A stretch of DNA of 64,000 bases from Flavobacteriales bacterium (GTDB taxonomy: Bacteria > Bacteroidota > Bacteroidia > Flavobacteriales_F > PHOS-HE28), in NCBI GenBank assembly GCA_016721825.1, contig JADKHI010000002.1, positions 186,001 to 250,000 of the forward strand, read 5' to 3'. Positions 1 through 8,268 of the stretch are shown here, piece by piece (position 1 is the stretch's first letter; every line of letters starts with the position of its first letter). A model generated the notes under the pieces. That model was not told the origin of the DNA and made no database searches. It was given only the letters and a program-made list of their open reading frames with translations. A program made the translations under genes and the position numbers.

Positions 1-9
1 TCAAGATCC

Positions 10-2142
10 ATGACGACCTCGAAACTGCTTACCGCTACTGCCGCGTGCCTGTTCCTCGGTGCCTGCGGGAACCCGGAGCCCAAGCCGGAGGTCGTTGCCA
101 CCAACGCCAAGCCCCCCATGTTCCTCAACACCGGACTGCCTTTCGATGCCCCCGCCTTCGACAAGATCAAGGACAGCGACTTCCGCCCGGCGATCGAAGC
201 GGGCATGGTGAAGCACCTGGCCGAGATCGATTCCATCGCGAACAGTCCTGAAGCACCAACCTTTGAGAACACCATCGTGGGCTTGGAGAAGAGCGGCAGG
301 GAGCTGACCCGCGCAAGCGCCATCTTCTACAACCTCACTGGCAGCGCCACCAACGACAGCCTGCAGGCCATCAAGGAAGCCCTCGCTCCCAAGCTCGCCG
401 CCCATGGTGACGCCATCACACTGAACGGTAAGCTCTTTCAACGCATCAAGGCCGTGTACGACAACCGCGCCGCCATGTCCATGCTACCCGAGGATGCCCG
501 CTTGCTGGAGCGCTATTACGAGCGCTTCGTGCGTGCCGGTGCCTTGCTGGATGACGCGGGTAAGGAGCAGATGAAGAAGTTGAACGAGGAGGAAGCGAAC
601 CTCACCACCAAGTTCGAGGACAACATCCTGAAGGACCGCTCCGCTTCGGCCATCATCGTGGACGATGTGAAGCAGCTGGATGGTATGAGCGCCGAGGACA
701 TCGAAGCCGCCGCTGCAGTTGCCAAGGCGAAGGGCCAGGCCGGCAAGTGGCTCATCGACCTGCGCAACACCACCACGCAGCCCGTGCTCGCCGAGCTGAA
801 GGACCGCGCCACCCGCGAACGGGTGTTCAAGGCTTCGGTGGCCCGCAATGGTCATGGTGGCGATTTCGACAACCGGAAGATCATCGCCCGTCTGGCCCAA
901 TTGCGCGCGCAGAAGGCCAAGTTGCTCGGATTCCCCAACTGGGCCACCTACGTGATGGATGACCAGATGGCGAAGACGCCCGAACGCGCGCTTAAGCTGA
1001 TGGCCGACATGGCCCCAGCTGCCGCGGCCAACGCCAGAAAGGAAGGAGCCAAGCTTCAAGCTTTGGTCGACAAGCAGAACGGAGGGTTCAAGGTCGAAGC
1101 CTGGGATTGGGACTTCTACGCCGAGCAAGTCCGCAAGGCGGAGTACGACCTGGACGAGGCCGCTGTGAAGCCCTACCTCGAGTTCGAAACGGTGCTGCAG
1201 AACGGCGTCTTTTTCGCGGCGCACGAGCTTTTCGGTCTCACCTTCAAGGAACGCAAGGACCTGCCCGTGTACCACCCGGACGTGCGCGTGTTCGACATCA
1301 TCGACACCAACGGCACGGTGATGGGCCTGTTCTACGGCGACTACTACGCCCGCGACAACAAGAACGGCGGTGCCTGGATGAGCAGCTTCATCGACCAGAG
1401 CAGCTTGCTCGGTCAGCGCCCGGTGATCACCCAGAACTGCAATTACGTGAAGCCCGCCACCGGACAGCCCTGCCTGCTGAGCTGGGACGACGTCACCACG
1501 CTCTTCCACGAGTTCGGCCACGCCTTGCACGGCATGCTCTCCGACCAGAAGTACCCCAAGTTCAGCGGTACCGCCACCGCCACGGACTTCGTGGAGTTCC
1601 CCAGCCAGGTCAACGAGAATTGGGCTTTGGAGCCCCGCCTCTTCGCCAACTTCGCCAAGCACTACAAGACCGGTGAGGTGATGCCCGCCGCCCTCGCGGA
1701 CAAGCTGCGCAAGGCCAGCAAGTTCAACCAGGGCTACATGACCACCGAGTACCTCGCGGCCGCACTGCTCGATCTGGAGTGGCACAGCCTTAGCGCCGAC
1801 GCGCCCCTGGTCACCGATGTGAACGCCTTTGAGAAGGCCGCCTTGCAGAAATACGGGCTGGACATCGCCATGGTGCCGCCCCGCTACAAGAGCTGCTACT
1901 TCAGCCACGCCTGGACCGGCTACGCCGCCAACTACTACGCCTACCTCTGGAGCGAGGTGATGGACGCTGACGCCTTCGCTTGGTTCAATGAGCACGGCGG
2001 CATGACCCGCGCCAACGGCGACCGTTTCCGCGCCACCATCCTTTCACGCGGTGGAAGCATGGACGAGCTCGACATGTACAAGGCCTTCACCGGTCGCGAG
2101 CCGCGTGTGGAGCCGCTGCTGGTGAAGCGCGGGTTGAAGTAG
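10..2142 (+). CDS. M3 family metallopeptidase lipoprotein (peptidyl-dipeptidase Dcp-like)
   Basis: A 710-residue zinc oligopeptidase of the thimet oligopeptidase/Dcp family, which cleaves short peptides and C-terminal dipeptides. The zinc motif HEFGH is at residues 500-504, and the third ligand is Glu529 in the sequence DFVEFPSQ. The N-terminus is a lipoprotein signal ending in LGAC (Cys19), so the enzyme should be anchored in the envelope and act in the periplasm; many bacterial relatives are cytosolic. The length matches the family (about 680-720 aa). The ATG starts only 9 bases into the window, so no promoter can be seen. A strong hairpin follows the stop. Family assignment is firm; whether it acts as Dcp or as a general oligopeptidase is not decided. 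Confidence 0.95.
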   Translation: MTTSKLLTATAACLFLGACGNPEPKPEVVATNAKPPMFLNTGLPFDAPAFDKIKDSDFRPAIEAGMVKHLAEIDSIANSPEAPTFENTIVGLEKSGRELTRASAIFYNLTGSATNDSLQAIKEALAPKLAAHGDAITLNGKLFQRIKAVYDNRAAMSMLPEDARLLERYYERFVRAGALLDDAGKEQMKKLNEEEANLTTKFEDNILKDRSASAIIVDDVKQLDGMSAEDIEAAAAVAKAKGQAGKWLIDLRNTTTQPVLAELKDRATRERVFKASVARNGHGGDFDNRKIIARLAQLRAQKAKLLGFPNWATYVMDDQMAKTPERALKLMADMAPAAAANARKEGAKLQALVDKQNGGFKVEAWDWDFYAEQVRKAEYDLDEAAVKPYLEFETVLQNGVFFAAHELFGLTFKERKDLPVYHPDVRVFDIIDTNGTVMGLFYGDYYARDNKNGGAWMSSFIDQSSLLGQRPVITQNCNYVKPATGQPCLLSWDDVTTLFHEFGHALHGMLSDQKYPKFSGTATATDFVEFPSQVNENWALEPRLFANFAKHYKTGEVMPAALADKLRKASKFNQGYMTTEYLAAALLDLEWHSLSADAPLVTDVNAFEKAALQKYGLDIAMVPPRYKSCYFSHAWTGYAANYYAYLWSEVMDADAFAWFNEHGGMTRANGDRFRATILSRGGSMDELDMYKAFTGREPRVEPLLVKRGLK

Positions 2143-2174
2143 GGGAATGAATGGAACCTTGTTCCATCAACGAC

Positions 2175-2205
2175 AACGCCCCTGATCCGAACGGTCAGGG
2201 GCGTT
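2175..2205. terminator. Rho-independent-type hairpin after the M3 peptidase gene
   Basis: A perfect 11-bp inverted repeat (2175-2185 with 2195-2205, loop 9 nt), GC-rich with AA/TT at its base. It lies 32 bases after the peptidase stop and just beyond the minus-strand cluster that ends at 2225, so it could stop transcription from both sides. Confidence 0.75.
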
Positions 2206-2224
2206 GCTCGTTCAGTTGTTCAGC

Positions 2225-2347
2225 CTAAGCCAGTTGTCGTTTCGTCATGCGTGCTTCGATAAGCTTGCGTGTGGTGCGGTGAATGTCCCAGATCAGCTTA
2301 GCGGCGTAAAGCCCTAGTCCGATCACGGCCAAGGTGAGGTAGGTCAT
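2225..2347 (-). CDS. Small membrane protein, 40 aa (hypothetical)
   Basis: A 40-codon ORF starting 11 bases after the stop of the WD40 gene on the same strand. The peptide has a hydrophobic stretch at residues 3-21 (begins MTYLTLAVIG) and a basic tail with several Lys/Arg, the pattern of a single-pass membrane peptide with a cytoplasmic positive end. Its codons use the G/C-ending forms of the neighbours, and it ends just before the terminator at 2175-2205, so it fits as the last gene of the minus-strand cluster. No family recognised. It is short, so expression is inferred from context only. Confidence 0.5.
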   Translation of the reverse strand: MTYLTLAVIGLGLYAAKLIWDIHRTTRKLIEARMTKRQLA

Positions 2348-2358
2348 GGGTGCTGGGA

Positions 2359-3591
2359 TCAGCGTTTCGTGATGGACCGGACACCGATCCGATCTTCGGT
2401 CTCCGCGCGCAAGAGGTAGGTGGCCGCGGGAAGTTCGCTCAGGTCGATGATCGAACGCAGTTCATTCAAGCGTTCGGCACGTACGAGACGGCCGTCTGCA
2501 GCGTAGAGCTTCACTTCCACTGGTCCGGTGGTTCCTGCTGTGGAGAGGGTCACTTGGTCGCTGGTCGGATTCGGGAACACCTCCAGTTCCAGCGCGGCTT
2601 TGCCAAGGTCGCCAACCGCAAGAAGGTCGTTCAACCCCCAATACACCACACGACCGGAACCGGTACCGGTAACAGCATTGTAGGTGCTTGGCTGGAAGTC
2701 AACGGAGTAGACATCTTCGCCGTCCGTCACATTGAAGTTGGCCCGCAGGTCCCCTGTGAAGGTCTCATATACGAAGGTCTCGGATACGCCGCCAGCGATC
2801 ACATACTCCAGATCATCGCTCACATCGATCTGGTGCAGATTCTCAGGAGCTGAGTAACCGATGTGCAGCATCCACATGTTGCCCATCATGGGCATCCACA
2901 CCTTGATCTGGCCATTGGTGGAAGCTGTGACCAAATGGGATCCATCAGCGCTGAACTTCACAGAGGCGATGTCGCTTGTATGCCCTGTGAGCGTGGCGAC
3001 GAGCGAGCCGTCGTTGGCATTCCAGATGCGCACGTTGTTATCCTGACTGCCAGCCGCGAGCAAAGTGCCATCGTTGTTGTAGTCGAGGCTGAACACCGCG
3101 CCGTTGTTCCCGGAAATGGTCCGGATCAGGTTGCCCGAAGCCACATCGTAGATGCGCACGGAACCATCATCGCCATCCACCGCCACGTTGGCGCTGTTCG
3201 GGGAGAAACGGATCGAGTACATACCGACACCTACGTTGATCGTATGCACAAGCACGGGTGTGGGTGTGGTGTAGTCGAAAACGAACAAGGTGCCGGTTTC
3301 TTCCGCAATCCCGAGCGAGGTCCCGTTCGCACTAAGGCTGACCCCGTTGGCGCAGAACAGCCCTGAGCCGATGATGTACTCCCAGGTCTGTGCTCCGGTA
3401 GCGGTGTTCCAGATGCGGACCCGTGCGGAGTCACATTCCGAGCCGCTGATCACTTGGGTGCCATCGTTGGAGAAGCCTACGGAGAGCGTGGCCAGATCGG
3501 CCGGATGGCTTTGGTTGTTCCAGATCACTGTCTGGCCAGTGGTGTTGAGGGCGATCGTCAGAGCGCCAGCAAGTGTTAAAAGGTTCTTCAT
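2359..3591 (-). CDS. Secreted WD40-repeat protein with T9SS type A sorting domain
   Basis: 410 residues. A signal peptide (start MKNLLTLAGALTIA) is followed by about seven WD40 blades with typical elements such as SFSNDGT-like strands and LTGHTSDIASVKFSADG. The last 75 residues form a T9SS C-terminal sorting domain (VFPNPTSDQVTL, then LYAADGRLV and LPAATYLLR). The protein should cross the outer membrane through the type IX system and end up on the surface or outside. I start at 3591 because this ATG opens directly into the signal peptide; an earlier in-frame start adds 15 unlikely residues. It lies 47 bases downstream of the MbnP-like lipoprotein gene, so the two are probably co-transcribed. 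The ligand of the propeller is unknown. Confidence 0.9.
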   Translation of the reverse strand: MKNLLTLAGALTIALNTTGQTVIWNNQSHPADLATLSVGFSNDGTQVISGSECDSARVRIWNTATGAQTWEYIIGSGLFCANGVSLSANGTSLGIAEETGTLFVFDYTTPTPVLVHTINVGVGMYSIRFSPNSANVAVDGDDGSVRIYDVASGNLIRTISGNNGAVFSLDYNNDGTLLAAGSQDNNVRIWNANDGSLVATLTGHTSDIASVKFSADGSHLVTASTNGQIKVWMPMMGNMWMLHIGYSAPENLHQIDVSDDLEYVIAGGVSETFVYETFTGDLRANFNVTDGEDVYSVDFQPSTYNAVTGTGSGRVVYWGLNDLLAVGDLGKAALELEVFPNPTSDQVTLSTAGTTGPVEVKLYAADGRLVRAERLNELRSIIDLSELPAATYLLRAETEDRIGVRSITKR

Positions 3592-3638
3592 CGTGTTGTT
3601 GGTGTTTCGAAGTTCTGGTCGTTGGGGCGCGAGCATCC

Positions 3639-4385
3639 TTATGGTTCGCCCAATGCGCCTTGGGTCAAGTTGTTCATGGCCTGGTCGTTCACCGGTCCAT
3701 CACCGATGGCCACTGGCCCATCCGGCAGGTCGATGTCCTTCAGCAGTTTCGCCATATCCACCCGCACATCCAGCACTGCATCGCGCAGGAGGAATACATC
3801 GGCGTGGGCATGGATCATCAGCGGGGTCTTGTAGTCATTTGAAGCACAACGGATGCGGAAGAGCTGATCATCATCGGAGACGTTACCGTCACCATCGCTG
3901 TCAACCCTTCCTTCGAGCACGAGCACATCATAGCCGCTACCCAATGTGTCCGTCAGCATGGCGTGCATGGCTGCCGGGCAAGGGCATTGTTCGGGAAGTA
4001 GACGATCTTGTTCACTACTGAGCCCTGTAGCGGTCCGTAGGAAGTGGATGCTGCCGGTCTTCACGATCCCGAGCGGCCATTCTGTATTCGGTGAGGAGGC
4101 ATCTGCCAGGCACCAGGCCTCTGGCCAAGCGCCTTGTTCGAAGCCCTGTTCCTGCAAGGGAGTGAAGCCATGGAGCAGGAAACGCACCGCGGTGAACCGC
4201 ACGCTCGAACCGAATCCGTCGGTGTAAACGGAATCCATACTGAACGGCTGCGCACCATGCATGAAGCGGAAGCGAAGGCTGAGATGGCTCTCCGTGCCGG
4301 GGTCATTGATCTTCAGGTCGTCCTTCCGGCATCCGGTAAATGTCATCGCAAGGCCGCATACCAGCAGGACTGAAAGTCGTCGCAT
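3639..4385 (-). CDS. MbnP-like lipoprotein (putative copper/metal handling)
   Basis: 248 residues with a lipoprotein signal ending FTGC (Cys19). The mature part resembles the MbnP family of periplasmic or outer-membrane proteins linked to copper and methanobactin handling: a beta-rich N-terminal part (LSLRFRFMHG), the recurrent VRFTAVRFLLHGF segment, a Cys pair in EQCPCP, an Asp-rich DSDGDGNVSDDD loop and a His-containing IHAHADV strand. The family call rests on these features and on the neighbour upstream, a CxxxC membrane protein often seen beside MbnP genes in Bacteroidota. The start at 4385 was chosen because it opens the signal peptide; the longer reading frame upstream is low-complexity. 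Metal identity is inference. Confidence 0.75.
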   Translation of the reverse strand: MRRLSVLLVCGLAMTFTGCRKDDLKINDPGTESHLSLRFRFMHGAQPFSMDSVYTDGFGSSVRFTAVRFLLHGFTPLQEQGFEQGAWPEAWCLADASSPNTEWPLGIVKTGSIHFLRTATGLSSEQDRLLPEQCPCPAAMHAMLTDTLGSGYDVLVLEGRVDSDGDGNVSDDDQLFRIRCASNDYKTPLMIHAHADVFLLRDAVLDVRVDMAKLLKDIDLPDGPVAIGDGPVNDQAMNNLTQGALGEP

Positions 4386-4584
4386 GGAAAGGGAGATGAG
4401 TAGGAAATGGTCCCTAAGCCTAGGCCAGTGGGGTACGTCGCTCAACGTCAGTTCAAGCGTGCGCGTGTCCGCTGGTGGGAAAGGCCGTTTCGAGCGACGT
4501 TCCGGGCAGGGGGGCAAACCCTTACCAATTGATGGGTCTGATGCGACCCAAAGGGACGGATCGGTCGGAACGCGTTCGTGGGGT

Positions 4585-4971
4585 TCAGGCCCAAGGCACG
4601 GGATCCGCAAGGGCCGGATGCCCTCGGAGCACAGGCAGGTCCACACCGGCGAAACGCAGGGGCTGCGCGGCGGGCAAGGGCAATTGCGTTGCGATCGGCA
4701 TAACCCCTTGCCATTCCGAAGTGCTGAAACGGGGCGGAGCCTGCTGCTCGCCACCGCTCCGCTTGCTCTCCGCCAGTTTCTTTTTCAGATGGCAGCGACC
4801 TTGGCAGGTGTTCTCGGCTACCGGCTTGGCACGCTGAACGCATTGGGTGCGAACGATCTCCGCCCGTTGCACATGGAAACGAAGGAGGATCAGCGAAGGC
4901 ATCAACAAGCCCAGCATCAGACTGATGCTGACCAGGATGCTGAGCATCGTTGGGACCGCGAGCTTTCGCAT
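4585..4971 (-). CDS. Small membrane-anchored CxxxC protein (heavy-metal locus type)
   Basis: 128 residues. One N-terminal membrane segment (about residues 8-31) is followed by a short conserved block: Cys44, then Cys56 and Cys60 in TCQGRCHLKKKL. This matches a family of small Bacteroidota proteins with a [N/Q]G[K/R]CxLxK signature found beside TonB receptors, MbnP and copper genes. The remaining C-terminal half is Pro/Ala-rich and looks unstructured. The start at 4971 is the ATG before the membrane segment. The MbnP-like gene follows 199 bases downstream, and nothing else was seen in that gap. Function unknown; a metal-chaperone role is inferred from the cysteines and context. Confidence 0.7.
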   Translation of the reverse strand: MRKLAVPTMLSILVSISLMLGLLMPSLILLRFHVQRAEIVRTQCVQRAKPVAENTCQGRCHLKKKLAESKRSGGEQQAPPRFSTSEWQGVMPIATQLPLPAAQPLRFAGVDLPVLRGHPALADPVPWA

Positions 4972-5142
4972 GGTCGAGTTGAACGGTGCAAAGGAACTTG
5001 TTCTGTCCATACGGTCCTTGAGGGATGTCATCTGAAAGAGGTTCCAAGCACTTGAAAGCCGGAAAGGGCCCCCTGTTGAAAACTCCCCTTGATCGTTGAA
5101 AAGCCGGTGCGGGCCGGTCCGCAGCCCGCACGACCGTCGGGT

Positions 5143-5150
5143 TACCTTCG
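5143..5150 (+). promoter_or_regulatory. -7 element (TACCTTCG) for the topoisomerase IV operon
   Basis: Matches the Bacteroidota -7 consensus TAnnTTTG at seven of eight positions. It lies 10 bases before the ATG of a 13-codon leader ORF and 48 bases before parE. No clear TTG was found at the usual distance upstream. Confidence 0.5.
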
Positions 5151-5160
5151 CCTCGTCCTT

Positions 5161-5202
5161 ATGGAACCCTTGAAAACAGTGGGGTTGTGGCCTGAACGAT
5201 GA
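5161..5202 (+). CDS. 13-codon leader ORF overlapping the parE start
   Basis: ATG at 5161 followed by 12 sense codons (peptide MEPLKTVGLWPER) and a TGA whose first two bases are shared with the parE ATG (the sequence ATGA at 5199-5202). The -7 element ends 10 bases upstream, so this would be the first ATG on the transcript. The same ATGA coupling joins the next three genes of the operon. It may be a translational coupling leader; it may also be chance, since the ORF is short. Confidence 0.4.
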   Translation: MEPLKTVGLWPER

Positions 5203-7112
5203 GCGAGACAAGCTATTCCGAAGAGCATATCCGGTCACTGGACTGGAAGGAGCACATCCGGCTGCGGCCGGGCATGTACATCGGTAAGCTGGGCGATGGC
5301 TCGGCCTTCGACGACGGCATCTACATCCTGCTGAAGGAGGTGCTGGACAACTGCATCGACGAGTACGTGATGGGTCACGGCAAGAAGGTCGAGATCAAGA
5401 TCGAAGGCACGCGGGTGGAAGTGCGCGACTACGGCCGGGGCGTTCCCCTCGGTAAGGTGGTCGACGTGGTGAGCAAGATCAACACGGGCGCCAAGTACGA
5501 CAGCAAGGCCTTCAAGAAGAGCGTGGGCCTGAACGGGGTGGGTACCAAGGCGGTGAACGCCCTCAGCACCTACTTCAAGATCGAGAGCTATCGCGAAGGC
5601 CAGATGAAGCGCGCCGAGTTCGACACAGGTGTGCTGCGCAAGGACGAGAAGCTTGTGTCCACCACGGAATCCAACGGGACCCGTGTGCTGTTCGAGCCGG
5701 ACGAAACGATCTTCCGCCACTACCAGTACCGCGACCAGCACATCGAGCGGCTGTTGTGGAACTACTGCTACCTGAACACTGGCCTCACGATCCACTACAA
5801 CGGCCAGAAGTTCCAGAGCAAGAACGGCCTGCTGGACCTGCTGACCACCAAGATGGACGGCGAGCCGCTGTACCCCATCATCCACTTGGTGGGCGACGAC
5901 ATCGAGGTGGCCATGACCCACGCCAACCACTACGGCGAGGAGTACTACAGCTTCGTGAACGGCCAGCACACCACGCAGGGCGGCACGCACCAAGGTGCCT
6001 TCCGCGAGGCGGTGGCCAAGGTGATCCGCGACTACTTCAAGAAGGATTGGGAAGCCGGCGATATCCGCACGGGCATCGTGGCGGCGGTGGCGGTCAAGGT
6101 GATCGAGCCCGTGTTCGAGAGCCAGACCAAGACCAAGTTGGGCAGCCAGGAGATCGAGCCGGGGGGGCAGAGCATGCGCTCCTTCATCGCCGACTTCCTC
6201 GCCACCAAGCTCGACAACTTCCTGCACAAGAACCCCGAGACCACACAGGCGCTCCAAAGCAAGATCTTGGAGAGCGAGCGGGAGCGCAAGGAACTGAGCG
6301 GCATCCGCAAGCTGGCCCGTGAGCGTGCGAAGAAGGCCAGCCTCCACAACCGGAAGCTGCGCGACTGCCGCCTGCACCTGGACGATAGCAAGAACGACGT
6401 CCGCAAGCTCGACACCACGCTCTTCATCACCGAGGGCGACAGCGCCAGCGGCAGCATCACCAAGAGCCGCGACGTGGCCACCCAGGGTGTGTTCAGCCTG
6501 AAGGGGAAGCCCTTGAACTGCTTCGGGCTTACCAAGAAGGTGGTGTACGAGAACGAGGAGTTCAACCTCATCCAGGCCGCGCTGAACATCGAGGACGGCA
6601 TGGACAGCCTGCGCTACAACCGCATCGTCATCGCCACCGATGCCGACGTGGATGGTATGCACATCCGGCTGCTGCTGATGACCTTCTTCCTGCAGTTCTT
6701 CCCGGACCTGATCAAGAACGATCACCTGTACATCCTGCAGACGCCGCTGTTCCGCGTCCGCAACAAGAAGGAGACGCACTACTGCTACAGCGACGAGGAA
6801 CGCCAGCGTGCACTGCTGAAGCTCGGCAAGACCGCTGAGATCACCCGCTTCAAAGGCTTGGGTGAGATCAGCCCCGACGAGTTCAAGCACTTCATCGGTC
6901 CGGACATGCGCCTGGAGCCGGTGATGATCACCAAGGACGCCGCCGTGCAGGACCTGCTGGATTTCTACATGGGCAAGAACACGCCCGAACGGCAGGAGTT
7001 CATCATCGGCAACCTGAAGGTCGAGAAGGACCTCGTGGACGACGGGAAGAACAGCCCGCTGTTGGACATCGCGCGGAAACTGGAGGAGAACGAAGTGGAG
7101 GCCGACGCATGA
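5199..7112 (+). CDS. parE: DNA topoisomerase IV subunit B (ATPase subunit)
   Basis: 637 residues, the ATPase/TOPRIM subunit of the type IIA topoisomerase that unlinks sister chromosomes. GHKL ATPase motifs: Glu47 and Asn51 in KEVLDNCIDEY, Asp78 in DYGRG, and GLNGVGTK at 110-117. The TOPRIM site has Glu412 in TEGDSASGS and the acidic DADVD at 481-485, which bind catalytic magnesium. At under 650 residues it lacks the insert found in long GyrB proteins, and the ParC subunit lies downstream, so topoisomerase IV is preferred over gyrase. The operon continues with two envelope-protein genes and parC, each overlapping its predecessor by the ATGA arrangement. Confidence 0.95.
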   Translation: MSETSYSEEHIRSLDWKEHIRLRPGMYIGKLGDGSAFDDGIYILLKEVLDNCIDEYVMGHGKKVEIKIEGTRVEVRDYGRGVPLGKVVDVVSKINTGAKYDSKAFKKSVGLNGVGTKAVNALSTYFKIESYREGQMKRAEFDTGVLRKDEKLVSTTESNGTRVLFEPDETIFRHYQYRDQHIERLLWNYCYLNTGLTIHYNGQKFQSKNGLLDLLTTKMDGEPLYPIIHLVGDDIEVAMTHANHYGEEYYSFVNGQHTTQGGTHQGAFREAVAKVIRDYFKKDWEAGDIRTGIVAAVAVKVIEPVFESQTKTKLGSQEIEPGGQSMRSFIADFLATKLDNFLHKNPETTQALQSKILESERERKELSGIRKLARERAKKASLHNRKLRDCRLHLDDSKNDVRKLDTTLFITEGDSASGSITKSRDVATQGVFSLKGKPLNCFGLTKKVVYENEEFNLIQAALNIEDGMDSLRYNRIVIATDADVDGMHIRLLLMTFFLQFFPDLIKNDHLYILQTPLFRVRNKKETHYCYSDEERQRALLKLGKTAEITRFKGLGEISPDEFKHFIGPDMRLEPVMITKDAAVQDLLDFYMGKNTPERQEFIIGNLKVEKDLVDDGKNSPLLDIARKLEENEVEADA

Positions 7113-7837
7113 GGATCACACCGCGAAAGGTCACGATGCTGGCATGGGCCTATGCGCTCATGGGCACAAGCGCGCAGGCCCAAGGCACTGGCACGCTCCG
7201 TTTCCTCGTGGACCCCGGCAACAACTACTCTTTCGTTCTCGACGGCAAGTACCGGATGCAGGAGCGCGAGATGAAGCTGCTGGAAGGCCCGCACACCTTC
7301 ACCTTCTGGGCTCCCACACGGATGATGGTGGACACGGTGCTGCGGGTGCTGCCGGACCGCACAACTGACGTGCTGCTGCGCCTGCCGTACAGCCCTGAGT
7401 TCGTTGCTTACCAGAATGAACTGGCACAAGTGAAGAAGGAGCAATGGGTGGGCCGCGTGCTACCCTCGGTGGTCACCTTGGGCACCGGCATCTGGGCCGC
7501 GATCAGCTTCGTGAACTACAAGGACGCTCACGAGCAGTTGCAAGCGGATGAGGACCTCTACAACAGCAGCGCCAGCCCGAACCAGATCGAGCGATTGAAG
7601 AGCACGGACCTGCCCGCGCATCAAGAGGATTTCAAGCAGGCCCGCACCACCTTCGCCATCAGCGGTGGCCTCTTCGTCGCTTCCGCGGCCTTCACCACGT
7701 GGTCGATCATCAAGGCCTCGCGTAAGCCGATGCCCACCTTCGAGGACAAGGAGAAGGTGAAGTTCGACGGCCTTGTTTGGGTGCCGGACCGCCGTGGCGG
7801 CACCTGGGCCATGGGCCTTACCATCCCCATCCGATGA
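7109..7837 (+). CDS. Membrane protein with PEGA-like N-terminal domain, nested between parE and parC
   Basis: 242 residues. The signal peptide ends near SAQAQ (residue 25). Next comes a compact beta domain (LRFLVDPGNNYSFVLDG... LLEGPHTFTFW) resembling PEGA/carbohydrate-binding-like surface modules. Two hydrophobic segments follow (about residues 112-134 and 178-198), separated by a charged helix. The ATG overlaps the parE stop as ATGA and the stop overlaps the next ATG the same way, so translation is probably coupled. No characterised family recognised. An envelope location is clear from the sequence; a link to chromosome segregation is suggested only by the operon. Confidence 0.75.
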   Translation: MRITPRKVTMLAWAYALMGTSAQAQGTGTLRFLVDPGNNYSFVLDGKYRMQEREMKLLEGPHTFTFWAPTRMMVDTVLRVLPDRTTDVLLRLPYSPEFVAYQNELAQVKKEQWVGRVLPSVVTLGTGIWAAISFVNYKDAHEQLQADEDLYNSSASPNQIERLKSTDLPAHQEDFKQARTTFAISGGLFVASAAFTTWSIIKASRKPMPTFEDKEKVKFDGLVWVPDRRGGTWAMGLTIPIR

Positions 7838-8268
7838 AGCGCCCGATACACCTAGCGCTCCTGTTCCTGCCCCTGCTCCTGGCGCTTTCCGGTTGCTACA
7901 AGGACAAGACCGATGTAGCGGCGTGGACGAACAACCCCTTCGACCGCGACTACACAGGCCCTTCGGTGTTCAGCGTCGACACCACCTACATCGAAGTGAT
8001 CAATGCCCCGCCGACCGTGATCACACGCCAGGTGGTGCAGTTCCATGTGAACAGCTCGCTCTTTCTGGCCAACACGGCCTATCAGGTGCGGGTGAGGGAT
8101 CTGGACAATGGGCAGACGACCTTGATGAGCCAATTCACGCCGGGCACCGACACCTGGCGTTTCACGAAACTTGACTTCACCATCGGGCAGGAGCTGTGCC
8201 TGGAGGTGCGGTTGTCCAACGACCTGAGCGATGGACGGCCGGATACGATCTGTGCGACCCTTCAATGA
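7834..8268 (+). CDS. Putative lipoprotein, nested between parE and parC
   Basis: 144 residues. A lipoprotein signal (MKRPIHLALLFLPLLLALSGC, acceptor Cys21) precedes a small beta-rich mature domain of about 120 residues with no cysteines other than a pair near the end. The start at 7834 was chosen because it opens the lipoprotein signal and overlaps the previous stop as ATGA; the stop in turn overlaps the parC ATG. No family recognised. It looks like an outer-membrane lipoprotein co-translated with the topoisomerase subunits. Confidence 0.75.
   Translation: MKRPIHLALLFLPLLLALSGCYKDKTDVAAWTNNPFDRDYTGPSVFSVDTTYIEVINAPPTVITRQVVQFHVNSSLFLANTAYQVRVRDLDNGQTTLMSQFTPGTDTWRFTKLDFTIGQELCLEVRLSNDLSDGRPDTICATLQ

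Noticed and set aside
484..1995. Long minus-strand ORF opposite the M3 peptidase
   Set aside because: Shadow frame of a GC-rich gene: Val/Leu/Gly-rich, no domain, and the plus-strand protein has clear catalytic motifs.
5235..6890. 551-codon minus-strand ORF opposite parE
   Set aside because: His/Val/Leu-rich translation typical of an antisense frame; parE motifs fix the true strand.
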